Assembly: GCA_017547395.1 (NCBI GenBank)
Contig: JAFYPS010000102.1
Coordinates: 1 to 14,003 of the forward strand
Origin: Clostridia bacterium
GTDB taxonomy: Bacteria > Bacillota_A > Clostridia > Oscillospirales > CAG-272
Direction of reading: 5' to 3'
DNA length: 14,003 nucleotides
Shown piece by piece: positions 1-8,000 of this stretch. Each line of letters begins with the position of its first letter. Position 1 is the stretch's first letter. Below the pieces are notes generated by a model. That model saw only the letters and a program-made list of their open reading frames with translations. It made no database searches and had not been told where the DNA came from. Position numbers and translations under genes: made by a program.

Positions 1-1910
1 ATCAGTACTCCGAGGAACTTCAGAACAAGCCTATTCATACCACTACACATACAGGTCAGGAGTTTGACCTTGTTGTAAAGGGTACTCTTAAAGTCAAGAT
101 AGGCGATAGAGAAGAGATTCTTCACGAGGGCGACAGTATTTTCTATAAGTCCTCGACCCCCCACGGTATGATTGCCGTTGACGGACGCGATTGTGAATTC
201 CTTGCAATGATTATGGCAAGTGACACCACCGACCAACCGCTTTACATCGGACAGAGTCTTACCAGCCAGTCTTCAAAACCGCTGCTTTGTCAGAAGTTTA
301 TAAAAACCGAAGAGGACGAGCGCGGTGCACTTACCGATATTCGCTTTATGGATGCGGACTCTTACAATTTTGCTTTTGATACGGTTGATGCAATTGCACG
401 CCGTGAGCCTGAAAAGCTTGCGATGCTGCATATCTCCGACGATATGACGGAGCGCCGCTTTACTTATAAGGATATAAAGGACGCCTCCTCACAGAGTGCA
501 AACTACTTCAAGTCTCTCGGTATCAAGCGTGGAGACAGAGTGATGCTTATTCTCAAGCGCCATTATCAGTTCTGGTTTGCAATTTTAGGCTTGCATAAGC
601 TTGGTGCTATTGCAATTCCCGCAACCAATCAGCTTGTTGAAAAGGACCTTACCTATCGCTTTGATGCTGCGGGTGTCAGCGCTATTATTTGCACTGCAGA
701 CGGTGACACTGCAAGACAGGTTGAACTTGCAGAGGAAAAGACGGGTGCAAAGCTCACCAAGATTATCGTTGGCAACGACCGCGACGGATGGCATAATTAT
801 GACGAAGAGTATACGCTCTTCAGCCGTCGCTATGTCCGCGAGGACGATGCACCCGCAGGTAACGACCCGATGCTTATGTTCTTTACTTCAGGAACTACGG
901 GTTACCCGAAGATAGCGATGCATTCGTATAAATATGCGCTTGGCCATTTTGTTACCGCTAAATATTGGCACCTTGCAGAGCGCGACGGAATTCATTTTAC
1001 AATTTCAGAAACAGGTTGGGGAAAGGCACTGTGGGGCAAACTTTACGGACAGTGGTTGTGCGAAAGCGCGGTGTTCGTATATGACTTTAACCGCTTTGAT
1101 GCTGAAAAGATTCTCCCGATGTTCAAAAAGTACAATATCACAACCTTCTGCGCTCCGCCTACGATGTACCGTATGCTGATAAAGCAGGATCTCAGCAAAT
1201 ACGATCTTTCTTCCATTCACCACGCGACAACCGCGGGAGAAGCGCTTAACCCCGAGGTGTTCTATCAGTTTGAAAAGGCAACGGGACTTCAGATTGCAGA
1301 AGGCTTCGGTCAAACCGAGATGACGCTTGGCATTGCAAATCTGCTTGGCACTATGCTTAAACCCGGTGCAATGGGCAAGCCTGTTCCGGGATATGGCATT
1401 GACCTTGTTGATACAGACGGCAAACCCGTTGAGGACGGTGTTAACGGTGAAATCGTTATTCGCGCCGAAAAGGGTAAAACCTGCGGAATCTTTCTCGGCT
1501 ACTATAACGACGACGAAAAGACGGACAGCGTATGGCATGACGGACTTTACCATACGGGCGACCTTGCATGGCGCGATGAGGACGGATATTTCTGGTACGT
1601 CGGCAGAGCAGATGACGTTATCAAGTCTTCCGGCTACCGCATAGGACCGTTTGAGATAGAGAGCACCATTATGGAACTCCCGTACGTGCTTGAATGCGGT
1701 GTTTCCGCAGCGCCCGATGAGGTCAGAGGACAGGTTGTCAAGGCGAGCATCGTGCTTGTTGACGGAGTCAAGGAGTCTGAAGAGCTTAAGAAGGATATTC
1801 AGAACTACGTTAAGCATCGCACAGCGCCCTACAAGTATCCGAGAATCGTCGAGTTCCGTAAAGAGCTTCCCAAGACGATAAGCGGAAAGATCATCAGAAA
1901 CAAACTTTAA
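1..1910 (+). CDS. Cupin domain fused to AMP-forming acyl-CoA synthetase (MACS-like), 5' partial
   Basis: The frame is open from the first full codon (position 3) to the TAA at 1908-1910, giving 635 visible residues; the start lies upstream. Residues 1 to about 70 are a cupin of the kind found in XRE-cupin regulators, with motif 1 around the His of HTGQEFDLVVKGTL and motif 2 GDSIFYKSSTPHGM. From about nt 340 the chain is an ANL-superfamily acyl-CoA synthetase: P-loop TSGTTGYPK (885-911), EGFGQTE, the YHTGDLAWRDEDGY hinge region, GRADDVIKSSGYRIGPFEIE, and the C-terminal SGKIIR with the adenylation lysine. The motif set is closest to medium-chain/branched-chain synthetases (ACSM/MACS), which make acyl-CoA and AMP from a carboxylate, ATP and CoA. 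The Met codons at 168, 207 and 348 lack a convincing ribosome binding site and the first lies inside the cupin, so I read one fused polypeptide. An XRE DNA-binding domain may lie upstream. It is the first visible gene of the 2-oxoacid oxidoreductase operon. Exact substrate unknown. Confidence 0.85.
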   Translation, partial: QYSEELQNKPIHTTTHTGQEFDLVVKGTLKVKIGDREEILHEGDSIFYKSSTPHGMIAVDGRDCEFLAMIMASDTTDQPLYIGQSLTSQSSKPLLCQKFIKTEEDERGALTDIRFMDADSYNFAFDTVDAIARREPEKLAMLHISDDMTERRFTYKDIKDASSQSANYFKSLGIKRGDRVMLILKRHYQFWFAILGLHKLGAIAIPATNQLVEKDLTYRFDAAGVSAIICTADGDTARQVELAEEKTGAKLTKIIVGNDRDGWHNYDEEYTLFSRRYVREDDAPAGNDPMLMFFTSGTTGYPKIAMHSYKYALGHFVTAKYWHLAERDGIHFTISETGWGKALWGKLYGQWLCESAVFVYDFNRFDAEKILPMFKKYNITTFCAPPTMYRMLIKQDLSKYDLSSIHHATTAGEALNPEVFYQFEKATGLQIAEGFGQTEMTLGIANLLGTMLKPGAMGKPVPGYGIDLVDTDGKPVEDGVNGEIVIRAEKGKTCGIFLGYYNDDEKTDSVWHDGLYHTGDLAWRDEDGYFWYVGRADDVIKSSGYRIGPFEIESTIMELPYVLECGVSAAPDEVRGQVVKASIVLVDGVKESEELKKDIQNYVKHRTAPYKYPRIVEFRKELPKTISGKIIRNKL

Positions 1911-1911
1911 T

Positions 1912-2583
1912 ATGGAACATAAAAGATTAACCTTGTTTGCAGGGCATTACGGTAGCGGCAAGACCAATATTGCCGTCAACTATGCGCTTTTGCTTGCAAG
2001 TGAGAACAAAAAGGTTTGTATTGCCGACCTTGATATAGTAAACCCGTATTTCAGAACGAAGGACAGCGAAGAAATCCTTAGCCGAGCGGGGATAAGACTT
2101 ATCAGCTCCGGCTTTGCAAACTCAAACGTGGACCTTCCCGCACTGCCTGCCGAGGCATACGGAGTAGTAGAGGATAAAAGCGCATACGGAATCATTGATA
2201 TAGGCGGTGATGACCGCGGAGCATATGCTCTCGGACGCTATACCCCCTATATAAAGGAAGAAAACAATTACCGGATGGCTTTTGTTGCAAACTGCTACCG
2301 TCCGCTGACGAGAGAGCCTGGGGAGGCTCTTGAGGTGATGCGCGAAATAGAGGCGGCGTGCGGACTTGAGTTTACTTGCATAGTAAACAATTCAAATCTC
2401 GGCAGTGAGACCACTGCAAAAACGGTCACGGATTCGCTTGAATTTATTGACGAACTATGCAGAATATCCGGACTTCCGCTATGGATTCATACGGCAGAGG
2501 AGTCTGTGGCAAAGGAACTTTGCGGACTTGAAGTAATGCCGATGAAACTACAGGAAAAATACTTTGACTTACCTAAAGTGTGA
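1912..2583 (+). CDS. ParA/MinD-like P-loop NTPase of unknown role in the oxidoreductase operon
   Basis: This encodes 223 residues. The Walker A motif GHYGSGKT (residues 11-18, Lys17) sits at the extreme N-terminus. It is followed by a MinD/Mrp-type segment IADLDIVNPYFRT and by IIDIGGDD, a Walker B-like strand. These place it in the SIMIBI class of nucleotide-binding proteins (CobQ/MinD/ParA). It lacks the CxxC motif of the Mrp/NBP35 iron-sulfur scaffolds, and no membrane-targeting helix is obvious at the C-terminus. The ATG lies one base after the TAA of the synthetase gene and has no clear Shine-Dalgarno sequence, so translation is probably coupled. No partition partner or centromere-like repeats are nearby, so a partitioning role is unlikely. 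Its position between the ligase and the ferredoxin subunit suggests an accessory role in assembly or localisation of the enzyme complex, but that is inference. Confidence 0.8.
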   Translation: MEHKRLTLFAGHYGSGKTNIAVNYALLLASENKKVCIADLDIVNPYFRTKDSEEILSRAGIRLISSGFANSNVDLPALPAEAYGVVEDKSAYGIIDIGGDDRGAYALGRYTPYIKEENNYRMAFVANCYRPLTREPGEALEVMREIEAACGLEFTCIVNNSNLGSETTAKTVTDSLEFIDELCRISGLPLWIHTAEESVAKELCGLEVMPMKLQEKYFDLPKV

Positions 2584-2599
2584 GGAGATGAGAGAATAA

Positions 2600-2806
2600 A
2601 TGGCAAAGTTAACGTTTAACACCGACTGGTGCAAAGGTTGCGGACTGTGTGTTGATGCCTGCCCTAAGGGATGTCTTAAGATTGCGCAGGACACTATCAA
2701 CAAAAAAGGCTACTCGCCTGCAGTTATGGCAAATGAAGAGGCGTGCATAGGATGTGCATTCTGCGCAACTATGTGCCCTGACTGCATCATCACAGTTGAG
2801 AAATAA
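2600..2806 (+). CDS. 2-oxoacid:ferredoxin oxidoreductase, delta (2x[4Fe-4S] ferredoxin) subunit
   Basis: This is a 68-residue protein with two classical cluster motifs: CKGCGLCVDACP (Cys11, 14, 17, 21) and CIGCAFCATMCP (Cys49, 52, 55, 59). That is the usual size and layout of the VorD/KorD/PorD delta subunit, which moves electrons from the thiamine-diphosphate catalytic core to soluble ferredoxin. It acts in the cytoplasm. AGGAG at 2583-2587 overlaps the stop of the preceding gene and lies 12 bases before the ATG, a little far but the only candidate. The alpha-subunit gene follows after 12 bases. In isolation it could be any bacterial-type dicluster ferredoxin; the gene order decides the assignment. 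Confidence 0.92.
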   Translation: MAKLTFNTDWCKGCGLCVDACPKGCLKIAQDTINKKGYSPAVMANEEACIGCAFCATMCPDCIITVEK

Positions 2807-2818
2807 GGAGATAAGGCA

Positions 2819-3880
2819 ATGGCAGAAAGAGTTTTAATGAAAGGTAACGAGGCAATCGCCGAGGCGGCAATTCGCGCCGGTTGCCGTCATTACTTTGGAT
2901 ATCCTATCACTCCGCAAACCGAGATTGCGGCATATATGGCAAAGAAAATGCCTAAAATCGGCGGCGTTTTCCTTCAGGCTGAGAGCGAAATTGCATCTAT
3001 TAATATGGTGTACGGTGCAGCAGCGGCAGGTATGAGAGTTATGACCTCCTCTTCAAGCCCCGGAATTTCGCTTAAGACAGAGGGACTCAGCTATATTGCA
3101 GGTTCCGACGTTCCCGCACTCGTTGTAAACGTACAGCGCGGCGGTCCCGGACTTGGCGGCATTCAGCCATCTCAGTCTGACTATTTTCAGGCAACAAAGG
3201 GCGGCGGACACGGTGACTACCGTATGATAGTTCTTGCACCGGCATCCGTTCAGGAGATGGCAAGCCTTACAGTAAAGGGCTTTAACCTTGCCGACAAGTA
3301 TCTTATGACCTCTATGATTCTGGCAGACGGAACAATAGGACAAATGATGGAGCCTATTTCGTTTGAGGACGTTACGATTGAGGAGTATGACAAGCCCTGG
3401 GCGCTTACGGGAACAGAGTGCAAGAGAGAGCATAACGTAGTAAATTCGCTTTATCTCAAGCCGAGTGAGCTTGAACAGAAGAATTTTGACCGTTTTGCGA
3501 GATATGCTCTTGTAGAAGAGAACGAGCCTATGTGGGAAGAGTATATGATGGAGGACGCAGACGTTTGCGTTGTTGCCTTTGGAATTGCCTCCCGCGTTGC
3601 GAAAAATGCGGTTGTGGCGGCAAGAAAAGAGGGAATTAAAGCAGGTCTTATCCGCCCGATAACACTTTGGCCGTTCCCGAAGAAAGCACTTCTCGCGGCG
3701 GCAGATAAGGTAAAAGGTTTTATCAGCGTAGAACTTAATATGGGACAGATGATTGAGGACATCCGTCTCTATACAGAGAGCAAAAAGCCTGTTGCACTTT
3801 GCAACCGTACGGGCGGAATGATTCCAAGCCCCGATGAAGTTCTTGCATCTATCCGTAAGGCAGAGAAAGGAGAGTTCTGA
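2819..3880 (+). CDS. vorB: 2-oxoacid:ferredoxin oxidoreductase, alpha subunit (VorB-type)
   Basis: This encodes 353 residues, the usual length for the VorB-type alpha subunit annotated as 3-methyl-2-oxobutanoate (2-oxoisovalerate):ferredoxin oxidoreductase. The N-terminal pyrimidine-binding domain has GYPITPQTE (residues 27-35; the Thr of this motif contacts the 2-oxoacid carboxylate in the family), then [18 protein letters not shown] and the [13 protein letters not shown] loop. A transketolase-C-like domain follows from about residue 240 ([14 protein letters not shown] and onward). With the beta subunit it forms the thiamine-diphosphate active site that oxidatively decarboxylates a 2-oxoacid to an acyl-CoA, or runs in reverse as a reductive carboxylase. 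AGGAGAT just upstream of the ATG is a good ribosome binding site. The neighbouring aminotransferase and MACS-like ligase support branched-chain substrates, but indolepyruvate, phenylpyruvate or 2-oxoglutarate cannot be excluded from sequence alone. Confidence 0.9.
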   Translation: MAERVLMKGNEAIAEAAIRAGCRHYFGYPITPQTEIAAYMAKKMPKIGGVFLQAESEIASINMVYGAAAAGMRVMTSSSSPGISLKTEGLSYIAGSDVPALVVNVQRGGPGLGGIQPSQSDYFQATKGGGHGDYRMIVLAPASVQEMASLTVKGFNLADKYLMTSMILADGTIGQMMEPISFEDVTIEEYDKPWALTGTECKREHNVVNSLYLKPSELEQKNFDRFARYALVEENEPMWEEYMMEDADVCVVAFGIASRVAKNAVVAARKEGIKAGLIRPITLWPFPKKALLAAADKVKGFISVELNMGQMIEDIRLYTESKKPVALCNRTGGMIPSPDEVLASIRKAEKGEF

Positions 3881-3881
3881 A

Positions 3882-4637
3882 ATGGCAGTTGTATTTGAAA
3901 AACCAAAGTCTCTTGCGGACATCCCGTTTCATTACTGTCCCGGATGTCCTCACGGAATTATCCACAGACTTGTGGCAGAAGCACTTGATGAACTTGGCAT
4001 TGAGGGTAAGGCAATAGGCGTTGCACCCGTAGGCTGTGCGGTTATGGCATACGATTATTTCACCTGCGATATGATTGAAGCACCTCATGGCAGAGCGCCG
4101 GCGGTTGCAACCGGTATCAAACGCTGCCGTCCCGAAAACGTTGTTTTCACCTATCAGGGTGACGGTGACCTTGCATCTATCGGTATGGCAGAGACCGTAC
4201 ACGCGGCTGCAAGAAACGAGAACATCACAGTTATTTTTGTTAATAATGCAATTTACGGTATGACAGGTGGACAGATGGCTCCTACAAGCCTTCCCGGTCA
4301 GGTTACACAGACTTCGCCATACGGCAGAGACGTAAACCACTGCGGTTGGCCGATAAAGGTTTGCGAAATGCTTGCTACGCTTGATGGCCCCGAGTATATA
4401 ACCCGTGTTGCCGTAAATAACGTAAAGAACGTTAAAAATGCGAAAAAGGCAATAAAAAAAGCATTCCAGAACCAGATGGAAGGCAAGGGATTTTCGCTTG
4501 TAGAGGTAGTTTCCGCTTGCCCGACGAACTGGGGTATGACTCCTAAAAAGGCACTTGAATGGGTAGAAAGCGATATGCTTCCTTATTATCCGATGGGTGT
4601 TTACAAGGACAGAAGCGCCGATAAGGAGGAAAAGTGA
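3882..4637 (+). CDS. 2-oxoacid:ferredoxin oxidoreductase, beta (TPP-binding) subunit
   Basis: This encodes 251 residues. I chose the ATG at 3882 because AAGGAGA (3867-3873) lies just before it; an upstream in-frame ATG at 3834 lies inside the alpha gene. The thiamine-diphosphate motif is visible as GDGDLASIG ending in [12 protein letters not shown]. Four cysteines match the positions that ligate the proximal [4Fe-4S] cluster in characterised oxidoreductases of this family: Cys19 and Cys22 (YCPGCPHG), Cys52 (APVGCAV) and Cys213 ([10 protein letters not shown]). The protein therefore carries both the cofactor-binding half of the active site and the first electron acceptor. It starts one base after the alpha stop and is followed by the gamma gene after one base, so the three subunits are translationally linked. 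Confidence 0.92.
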   Translation: MAVVFEKPKSLADIPFHYCPGCPHGIIHRLVAEALDELGIEGKAIGVAPVGCAVMAYDYFTCDMIEAPHGRAPAVATGIKRCRPENVVFTYQGDGDLASIGMAETVHAAARNENITVIFVNNAIYGMTGGQMAPTSLPGQVTQTSPYGRDVNHCGWPIKVCEMLATLDGPEYITRVAVNNVKNVKNAKKAIKKAFQNQMEGKGFSLVEVVSACPTNWGMTPKKALEWVESDMLPYYPMGVYKDRSADKEEK

Positions 4638-4638
4638 T

Positions 4639-5178
4639 ATGAAGACAACACAGATTCTTATCGCGGGCTTTGGCGGACAGGGAATACTTTTTGCAGGAAA
4701 ATTTCTTGCTTATAAAGGACTTGTCGAGGATATGCAGGTTTCGTGGCTTCCCTCGTACGGTCCCGAGATGCGTGGCGGTACTGCTAACTGCAGCGTAATC
4801 CTCTCGGATACTCCCGTAGGCTCACCTATTATTACCAATCCTGACGTGCTTGTGGCGATGAATCTCCCGTCCCTTCAGAGATATGTTGACAGCGTTGAAA
4901 AGGGAGGACAGATTTACGTTGACTCTTCGCTTATCGACGTTAAGGTGGAGAGAGACGACGTAGAAGTGTTCTACGTTCCCGCAACCGCGCTTGCAAAAGA
5001 GGCCGGTATTGCTACTCTTGCAAATATGATAATTATGGGACATATGCTTGAGCATCATCCCGCTCTTTCCTTTGAGGGAACGGAGGCGGTTGTCGAAAAG
5101 CTTGTTCCTCCTACGAAAGCCGCGCTTGTCGAGCTTAACGTGAAGGCGCTGAATATAGGAAGGAACTTTGGAAAATGA
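4639..5178 (+). CDS. 2-oxoacid:ferredoxin oxidoreductase, gamma subunit
   Basis: This encodes 179 residues. The start at 4639 follows a perfect AGGAGG (4624-4629) at 9 bases' spacing; the longer in-frame start at 4597 lies inside the beta gene. It belongs to the POR gamma family (pyruvate/ketoisovalerate oxidoreductase catalytic domain): GFGGQGILFAGKFLA at residues 10-24, then SYGPEMRGGTANCSV and GSPIITNPDVLVAMN. In this family the gamma domain contributes to CoA binding and to the closed active site. Its TGA overlaps the ATG of the next gene (ATGA at 5175-5178), which ties the downstream hydrolase to the complex. With the delta, alpha and beta genes it completes a four-subunit enzyme. Confidence 0.92.
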   Translation: MKTTQILIAGFGGQGILFAGKFLAYKGLVEDMQVSWLPSYGPEMRGGTANCSVILSDTPVGSPIITNPDVLVAMNLPSLQRYVDSVEKGGQIYVDSSLIDVKVERDDVEVFYVPATALAKEAGIATLANMIIMGHMLEHHPALSFEGTEAVVEKLVPPTKAALVELNVKALNIGRNFGK

Positions 5179-5957
5179 GAGTAAGCTGCTTGCAGATGGA
5201 TATGAAGTTTGCATCTCCCGATGAAAACTTCGAGCGTGCATCAAAACTTATAGAACAGGCGGCAGAAAACGCTGACGTGCTTGTTCTTCCCGAAACCTGG
5301 AATACGGGATTTTTCCCAAAAGAAAACCTTAAAGAGCTTTGTGACGACGACGGCAAGGCGGTAAAAGAAAAAATCGGCGCTCTTGCCGCAAAATATAAGG
5401 TGAATATTGTAGCCGGAAGCGTTTCTAATTTGAGAAACGGAAAGGTTTATAATACCGCAATGGTATTTGACCGCAGAGGTGAATGTATAGCGTCCTACGA
5501 TAAAACTCATCTCTTTACTCCAATGGGAGAGGATGACTATTATACCCCCGGCGACCATATCTGTCGCTTCAAACTCGACGGTGTAGACGCAGGTCTCATA
5601 ATCTGCTACGATATCCGTTTCCCCGAACTCACGCGCACACTTACCGTCAAAGGGCTTGATATGTTGTTTGTAGTGTCGCAGTGGCCGGCAGTCCGCACGT
5701 TCCACCTTCGCAGTCTTACTACTGCGCGCGCTATTGAAAATCAGATGTTCGTCGTATGCTGTAACTCCTGCGGAAAAGCGGGTGAAACTGTTTACGGCGG
5801 AAATTCTGCAATAATCGACCCGTGGGGAGAAACGTTGGCACTTGCAGGCGAGACCGAACAGATTTTGTCCGCAGATTGTGATATGAACGTTTTAAGTAAC
5901 ATAAGAAATACAATTCCGGTCTTCCGTGACAGAAGACCGACCCTCTATAAAATATAA
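5175..5957 (+). CDS. Carbon-nitrogen hydrolase, omega-amidase (YafV/Nit2)-like
   Basis: This encodes 260 residues of the nitrilase superfamily. The catalytic triad is visible: Glu40 in LPETWNTGF, Lys110 in YDKTHLF and Cys144 in ICYDIRFPEL. Length and motif context are closest to omega-amidases (Nit2/YafV), which hydrolyse the amide of 2-oxoglutaramate or 2-oxosuccinamate. Those compounds arise when glutamine or asparagine is the amino donor in transamination. The ATG overlaps the gamma-subunit TGA by four bases, and an aminotransferase gene follows after 17 bases. That context fits a glutamine-transaminase/omega-amidase couple that would drive amination of branched-chain 2-oxoacids and release ammonia. 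This is inference: other family members act on N-carbamyl compounds or aliphatic amides, and substrate cannot be read from the triad. Confidence 0.82.
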   Translation: MRVSCLQMDMKFASPDENFERASKLIEQAAENADVLVLPETWNTGFFPKENLKELCDDDGKAVKEKIGALAAKYKVNIVAGSVSNLRNGKVYNTAMVFDRRGECIASYDKTHLFTPMGEDDYYTPGDHICRFKLDGVDAGLIICYDIRFPELTRTLTVKGLDMLFVVSQWPAVRTFHLRSLTTARAIENQMFVVCCNSCGKAGETVYGGNSAIIDPWGETLALAGETEQILSADCDMNVLSNIRNTIPVFRDRRPTLYKI

Positions 5958-5974
5958 GAAAGAAGGAAACGACA

Positions 5975-7063
5975 ATGAAATATGAAATTCCGGTAACAAG
6001 AACCCAAAATCCCAAGGTGCGTCCCGCTGATGAAACCCAGCTCGGCTTTGCTAAATACTTTACCGACCATATGTTTGTAATGGAATATGACGTAGGCAAG
6101 GGATGGCACTCTTACAGAGTAGAGCCTCATGCACCTTTCCTTATCGAGCCTGCTTCTGCGGTTCTTCACTATGCTCAGATGATGTTCGAGGGTATGAAGG
6201 CATATCGCAAGCCCGACGGCTCTATTCAGCTTTTCCGTCCCGATATGAACCACGCGCGTATGAAGAATACCTGCGAGCGTATGTGTATGCCCGAGGTTCC
6301 TTTTGATCTCTTCATCGAGGCGCTGAAGACTGTTATCGAAACCGATAAGGATTGGATTCCTTCTGCAGCAGGTACGTCGCTTTATATCCGTCCCTTCCTT
6401 TTTGGCGACGAGGTTTCATTCTCGGTTCTTCCTGCACAGCACTATAAATTTATGATAATCCTCAGCCCCACAGGCTCTTACTATGCAGCAAACGACGGCG
6501 GACTTACCACTACACGTATTTACGTTCAGGACAAGTACATCCGTGCGGCTCAGGGTGGTACCGGCTATGCTAAGGTAGGCGGTAACTACGGCGGCGGTAT
6601 GCGCGCTTCGCAGGATGCTATCAAATACAACTGTAAGGACGTTCTCTGGCTTGATGCAAAAGAGCACAAGTACGTTGAGGAAATCGGTACCTCCAACGCA
6701 TTCTTCAAGATTGGCGACGAGGTTATCACCGCACCCCTTGACAGCGGCACGATTCTCCCCGGTATTACCCGTAACTCTGTAATTCAGCTTCTTACAAAGT
6801 GGGGCATTAAGGTTAGCGAGCGCAAGCTTTCTATCGACGAGGTAGTTGCAGCGGCTAAGGACGGTTCCCTTAAGGAAATATTTGCATCCGGTACTGCGGC
6901 AGTAATTTCTCCTATCGGCTGGCTCAATATCAACGGTGAAGACGTTCAGGTTGCAGACGGTAAGGTTGGCGAAACCGCGCAGAAGCTTTACGATACGCTC
7001 TACGGCATCCAGACCGGCGTTGTTGAGGATGATATGGGTTGGACCTTCCCCCTCGGCTTCTAA
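5975..7063 (+). CDS. ilvE: Branched-chain amino acid aminotransferase
   Basis: This encodes 362 residues, a PLP-dependent fold-type IV aminotransferase. It is the long form (about 350-360 residues, like eukaryotic BCAT and many Bacillota) rather than the roughly 309-residue E. coli IlvE. The PLP lysine is Lys200 in TGYAKVGGNYGGG. Other family landmarks are FEGMKAYR, YIRPFLFG, EEIGTSNAFF, LPGITRNSV and ASGTAAVISPIG. It interconverts valine, leucine and isoleucine with their 2-oxoacids, usually using glutamate/2-oxoglutarate. AAGGA at 5963-5967 lies 7 bases before the ATG. It is the last gene of the operon and is followed by a strong hairpin terminator. Next to a VOR-type oxidoreductase, it supplies or consumes the same branched-chain 2-oxoacids. 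Confidence 0.95.
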   Translation: MKYEIPVTRTQNPKVRPADETQLGFAKYFTDHMFVMEYDVGKGWHSYRVEPHAPFLIEPASAVLHYAQMMFEGMKAYRKPDGSIQLFRPDMNHARMKNTCERMCMPEVPFDLFIEALKTVIETDKDWIPSAAGTSLYIRPFLFGDEVSFSVLPAQHYKFMIILSPTGSYYAANDGGLTTTRIYVQDKYIRAAQGGTGYAKVGGNYGGGMRASQDAIKYNCKDVLWLDAKEHKYVEEIGTSNAFFKIGDEVITAPLDSGTILPGITRNSVIQLLTKWGIKVSERKLSIDEVVAAAKDGSLKEIFASGTAAVISPIGWLNINGEDVQVADGKVGETAQKLYDTLYGIQTGVVEDDMGWTFPLGF

Positions 7064-7082
7064 AAAATATCAAAAACATAAC

Positions 7083-7117
7083 AAAAGCAGCACTTGCAAG
7101 GCAAGTGCTGCTTTTTC
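7083..7117. terminator. Bidirectional intrinsic terminator between ilvE and coaW
   Basis: A perfect 15-bp stem (7083-7097 with 7101-7115) closes a 3-base loop (AAG). On the + strand it ends in a run of five T residues. On the - strand the bases beyond the stem are also T-rich (the complement of 7065-7082), so it can also stop the convergent pantothenate kinase transcript, whose gene ends at 7167. Confidence 0.9.
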
Positions 7118-7166
7118 TGTCCCGATTTTGGGACACATTATATGTTAGAATTAAGACACAAAGAGG

Positions 7167-7991
7167 TCAGGACAGTGCGCAGAGCGCAGCACCGATAACG
7201 GTTGAATACTGCGCACGCTCAGGAATTACGAAATTGACGTTGAACATTTCGGAGAGAGTCGCAAACGCGACCGGCGCCTGAGGGGTCTGTGTGAGGTTAC
7301 CCGTGAGCACGATGTCGGAGGTGTTGTGCATACGGGAATTGAAAACTGCCATCATTCCGATGGTTTCATAAATCATATTCATAAGACCGAGAGCGAGATC
7401 TTCTTTGGTAGCAAGGTCACTGACCTTGCCGAAATTCGCTGCAGTCATATTTGCAGGAAGGTCATACGTGCCGGGGGTGATATCCTTGATGCGGAGGTCG
7501 ATGTTGTCAAGATTGCCTTGCTCGGCGAGAGCAGCGATGTGCTCGACGTTTTCGACTCCGATAAGTTTTTCGGAAATGCCGACAAGAGTACCGCCGCCAA
7601 CGCCGGTGCCACCGAGATAATCGATGTTTTTATCTTTTGTAGCGTGAACGATTGCAGTACCTGTACCCATACTTACAACGATTGCTTTATTAAAATCCGA
7701 AAGGTAGAGTCCGCCAAGACCGATGCAGCGGAATTCAGGAACGTTTTCGCAGGGAAGAGAATAAAGCGGCTTTGTAATATACTTTGAACCGACACCTGTT
7801 ATTGCAACCTTTTCGATGTCGGAAAGGTCGAGATTGTTTTGTGTGAGAAATTTTCCGAAAGCGCCGTAAACCGAGGTTATCGGGTCGGTAGCCTTTACGG
7901 AGAGAGGTTCGATAAGCTTGTATCCGTTATCGGTGGAAAAACCTACGATTTTCGTGGTACTTCCGCCAATGTCAATTCCGATAGTGACCAA
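7167..7991 (-). CDS. coaW: Type II pantothenate kinase
   Basis: This encodes 274 residues and starts at TTG (7989-7991). The choice is supported by an AAGGGGG ribosome binding site 8 bases upstream and an in-frame TGA shortly before it with no ATG between. It has the actin-like ATPase fold of type II (CoaW/eukaryote-like) pantothenate kinases: phosphate-binding GIDIGGSTTK (residues 5-14), VPEFRCIGLGG with the likely catalytic Glu86, VSMGTGTAIV, and LGGTGVGGGTLVG. It phosphorylates pantothenate, the first step of CoA synthesis. Type II enzymes from Staphylococcus aureus are not feedback-inhibited by CoA, whereas the animal members are, so regulation here may be transcriptional or translational. 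It lies on the opposite strand to the acyl-CoA operon, converging on it, and 84 bases behind the S24 regulator gene. A separate promoter and a hairpin over its ribosome binding site are described under their own entries. Confidence 0.92.
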   Translation of the reverse strand: MVTIGIDIGGSTTKIVGFSTDNGYKLIEPLSVKATDPITSVYGAFGKFLTQNNLDLSDIEKVAITGVGSKYITKPLYSLPCENVPEFRCIGLGGLYLSDFNKAIVVSMGTGTAIVHATKDKNIDYLGGTGVGGGTLVGISEKLIGVENVEHIAALAEQGNLDNIDLRIKDITPGTYDLPANMTAANFGKVSDLATKEDLALGLMNMIYETIGMMAVFNSRMHNTSDIVLTGNLTQTPQAPVAFATLSEMFNVNFVIPERAQYSTVIGAALCALS

Positions 7992-8000
7992 AGAAAAATC

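Noticed and set aside
168..170. ATG at 168 as the start of the synthetase gene
   Set aside because: It falls inside the cupin fold, just after the second cupin motif, and has no ribosome binding site; the frame is open to the window start.
1005..1817. Long minus-strand open frame (270 codons) opposite the acyl-CoA synthetase
   Set aside because: It is antisense to a gene with clear ANL motifs, has no recognisable domain and a low-complexity, Cys/Arg-rich composition typical of an antisense shadow.
3053..3922. Long minus-strand open frame (289 codons) opposite the oxidoreductase alpha gene
   Set aside because: The alpha-subunit motifs on the + strand are unambiguous; the antisense protein is rich in Cys, Arg and His without any family pattern.
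7118..7135. Small hairpin TGTCCC/GGGACA beyond the ilvE terminator
   Set aside because: Only 6 bp and with no T run on either strand suited to termination; probably incidental.
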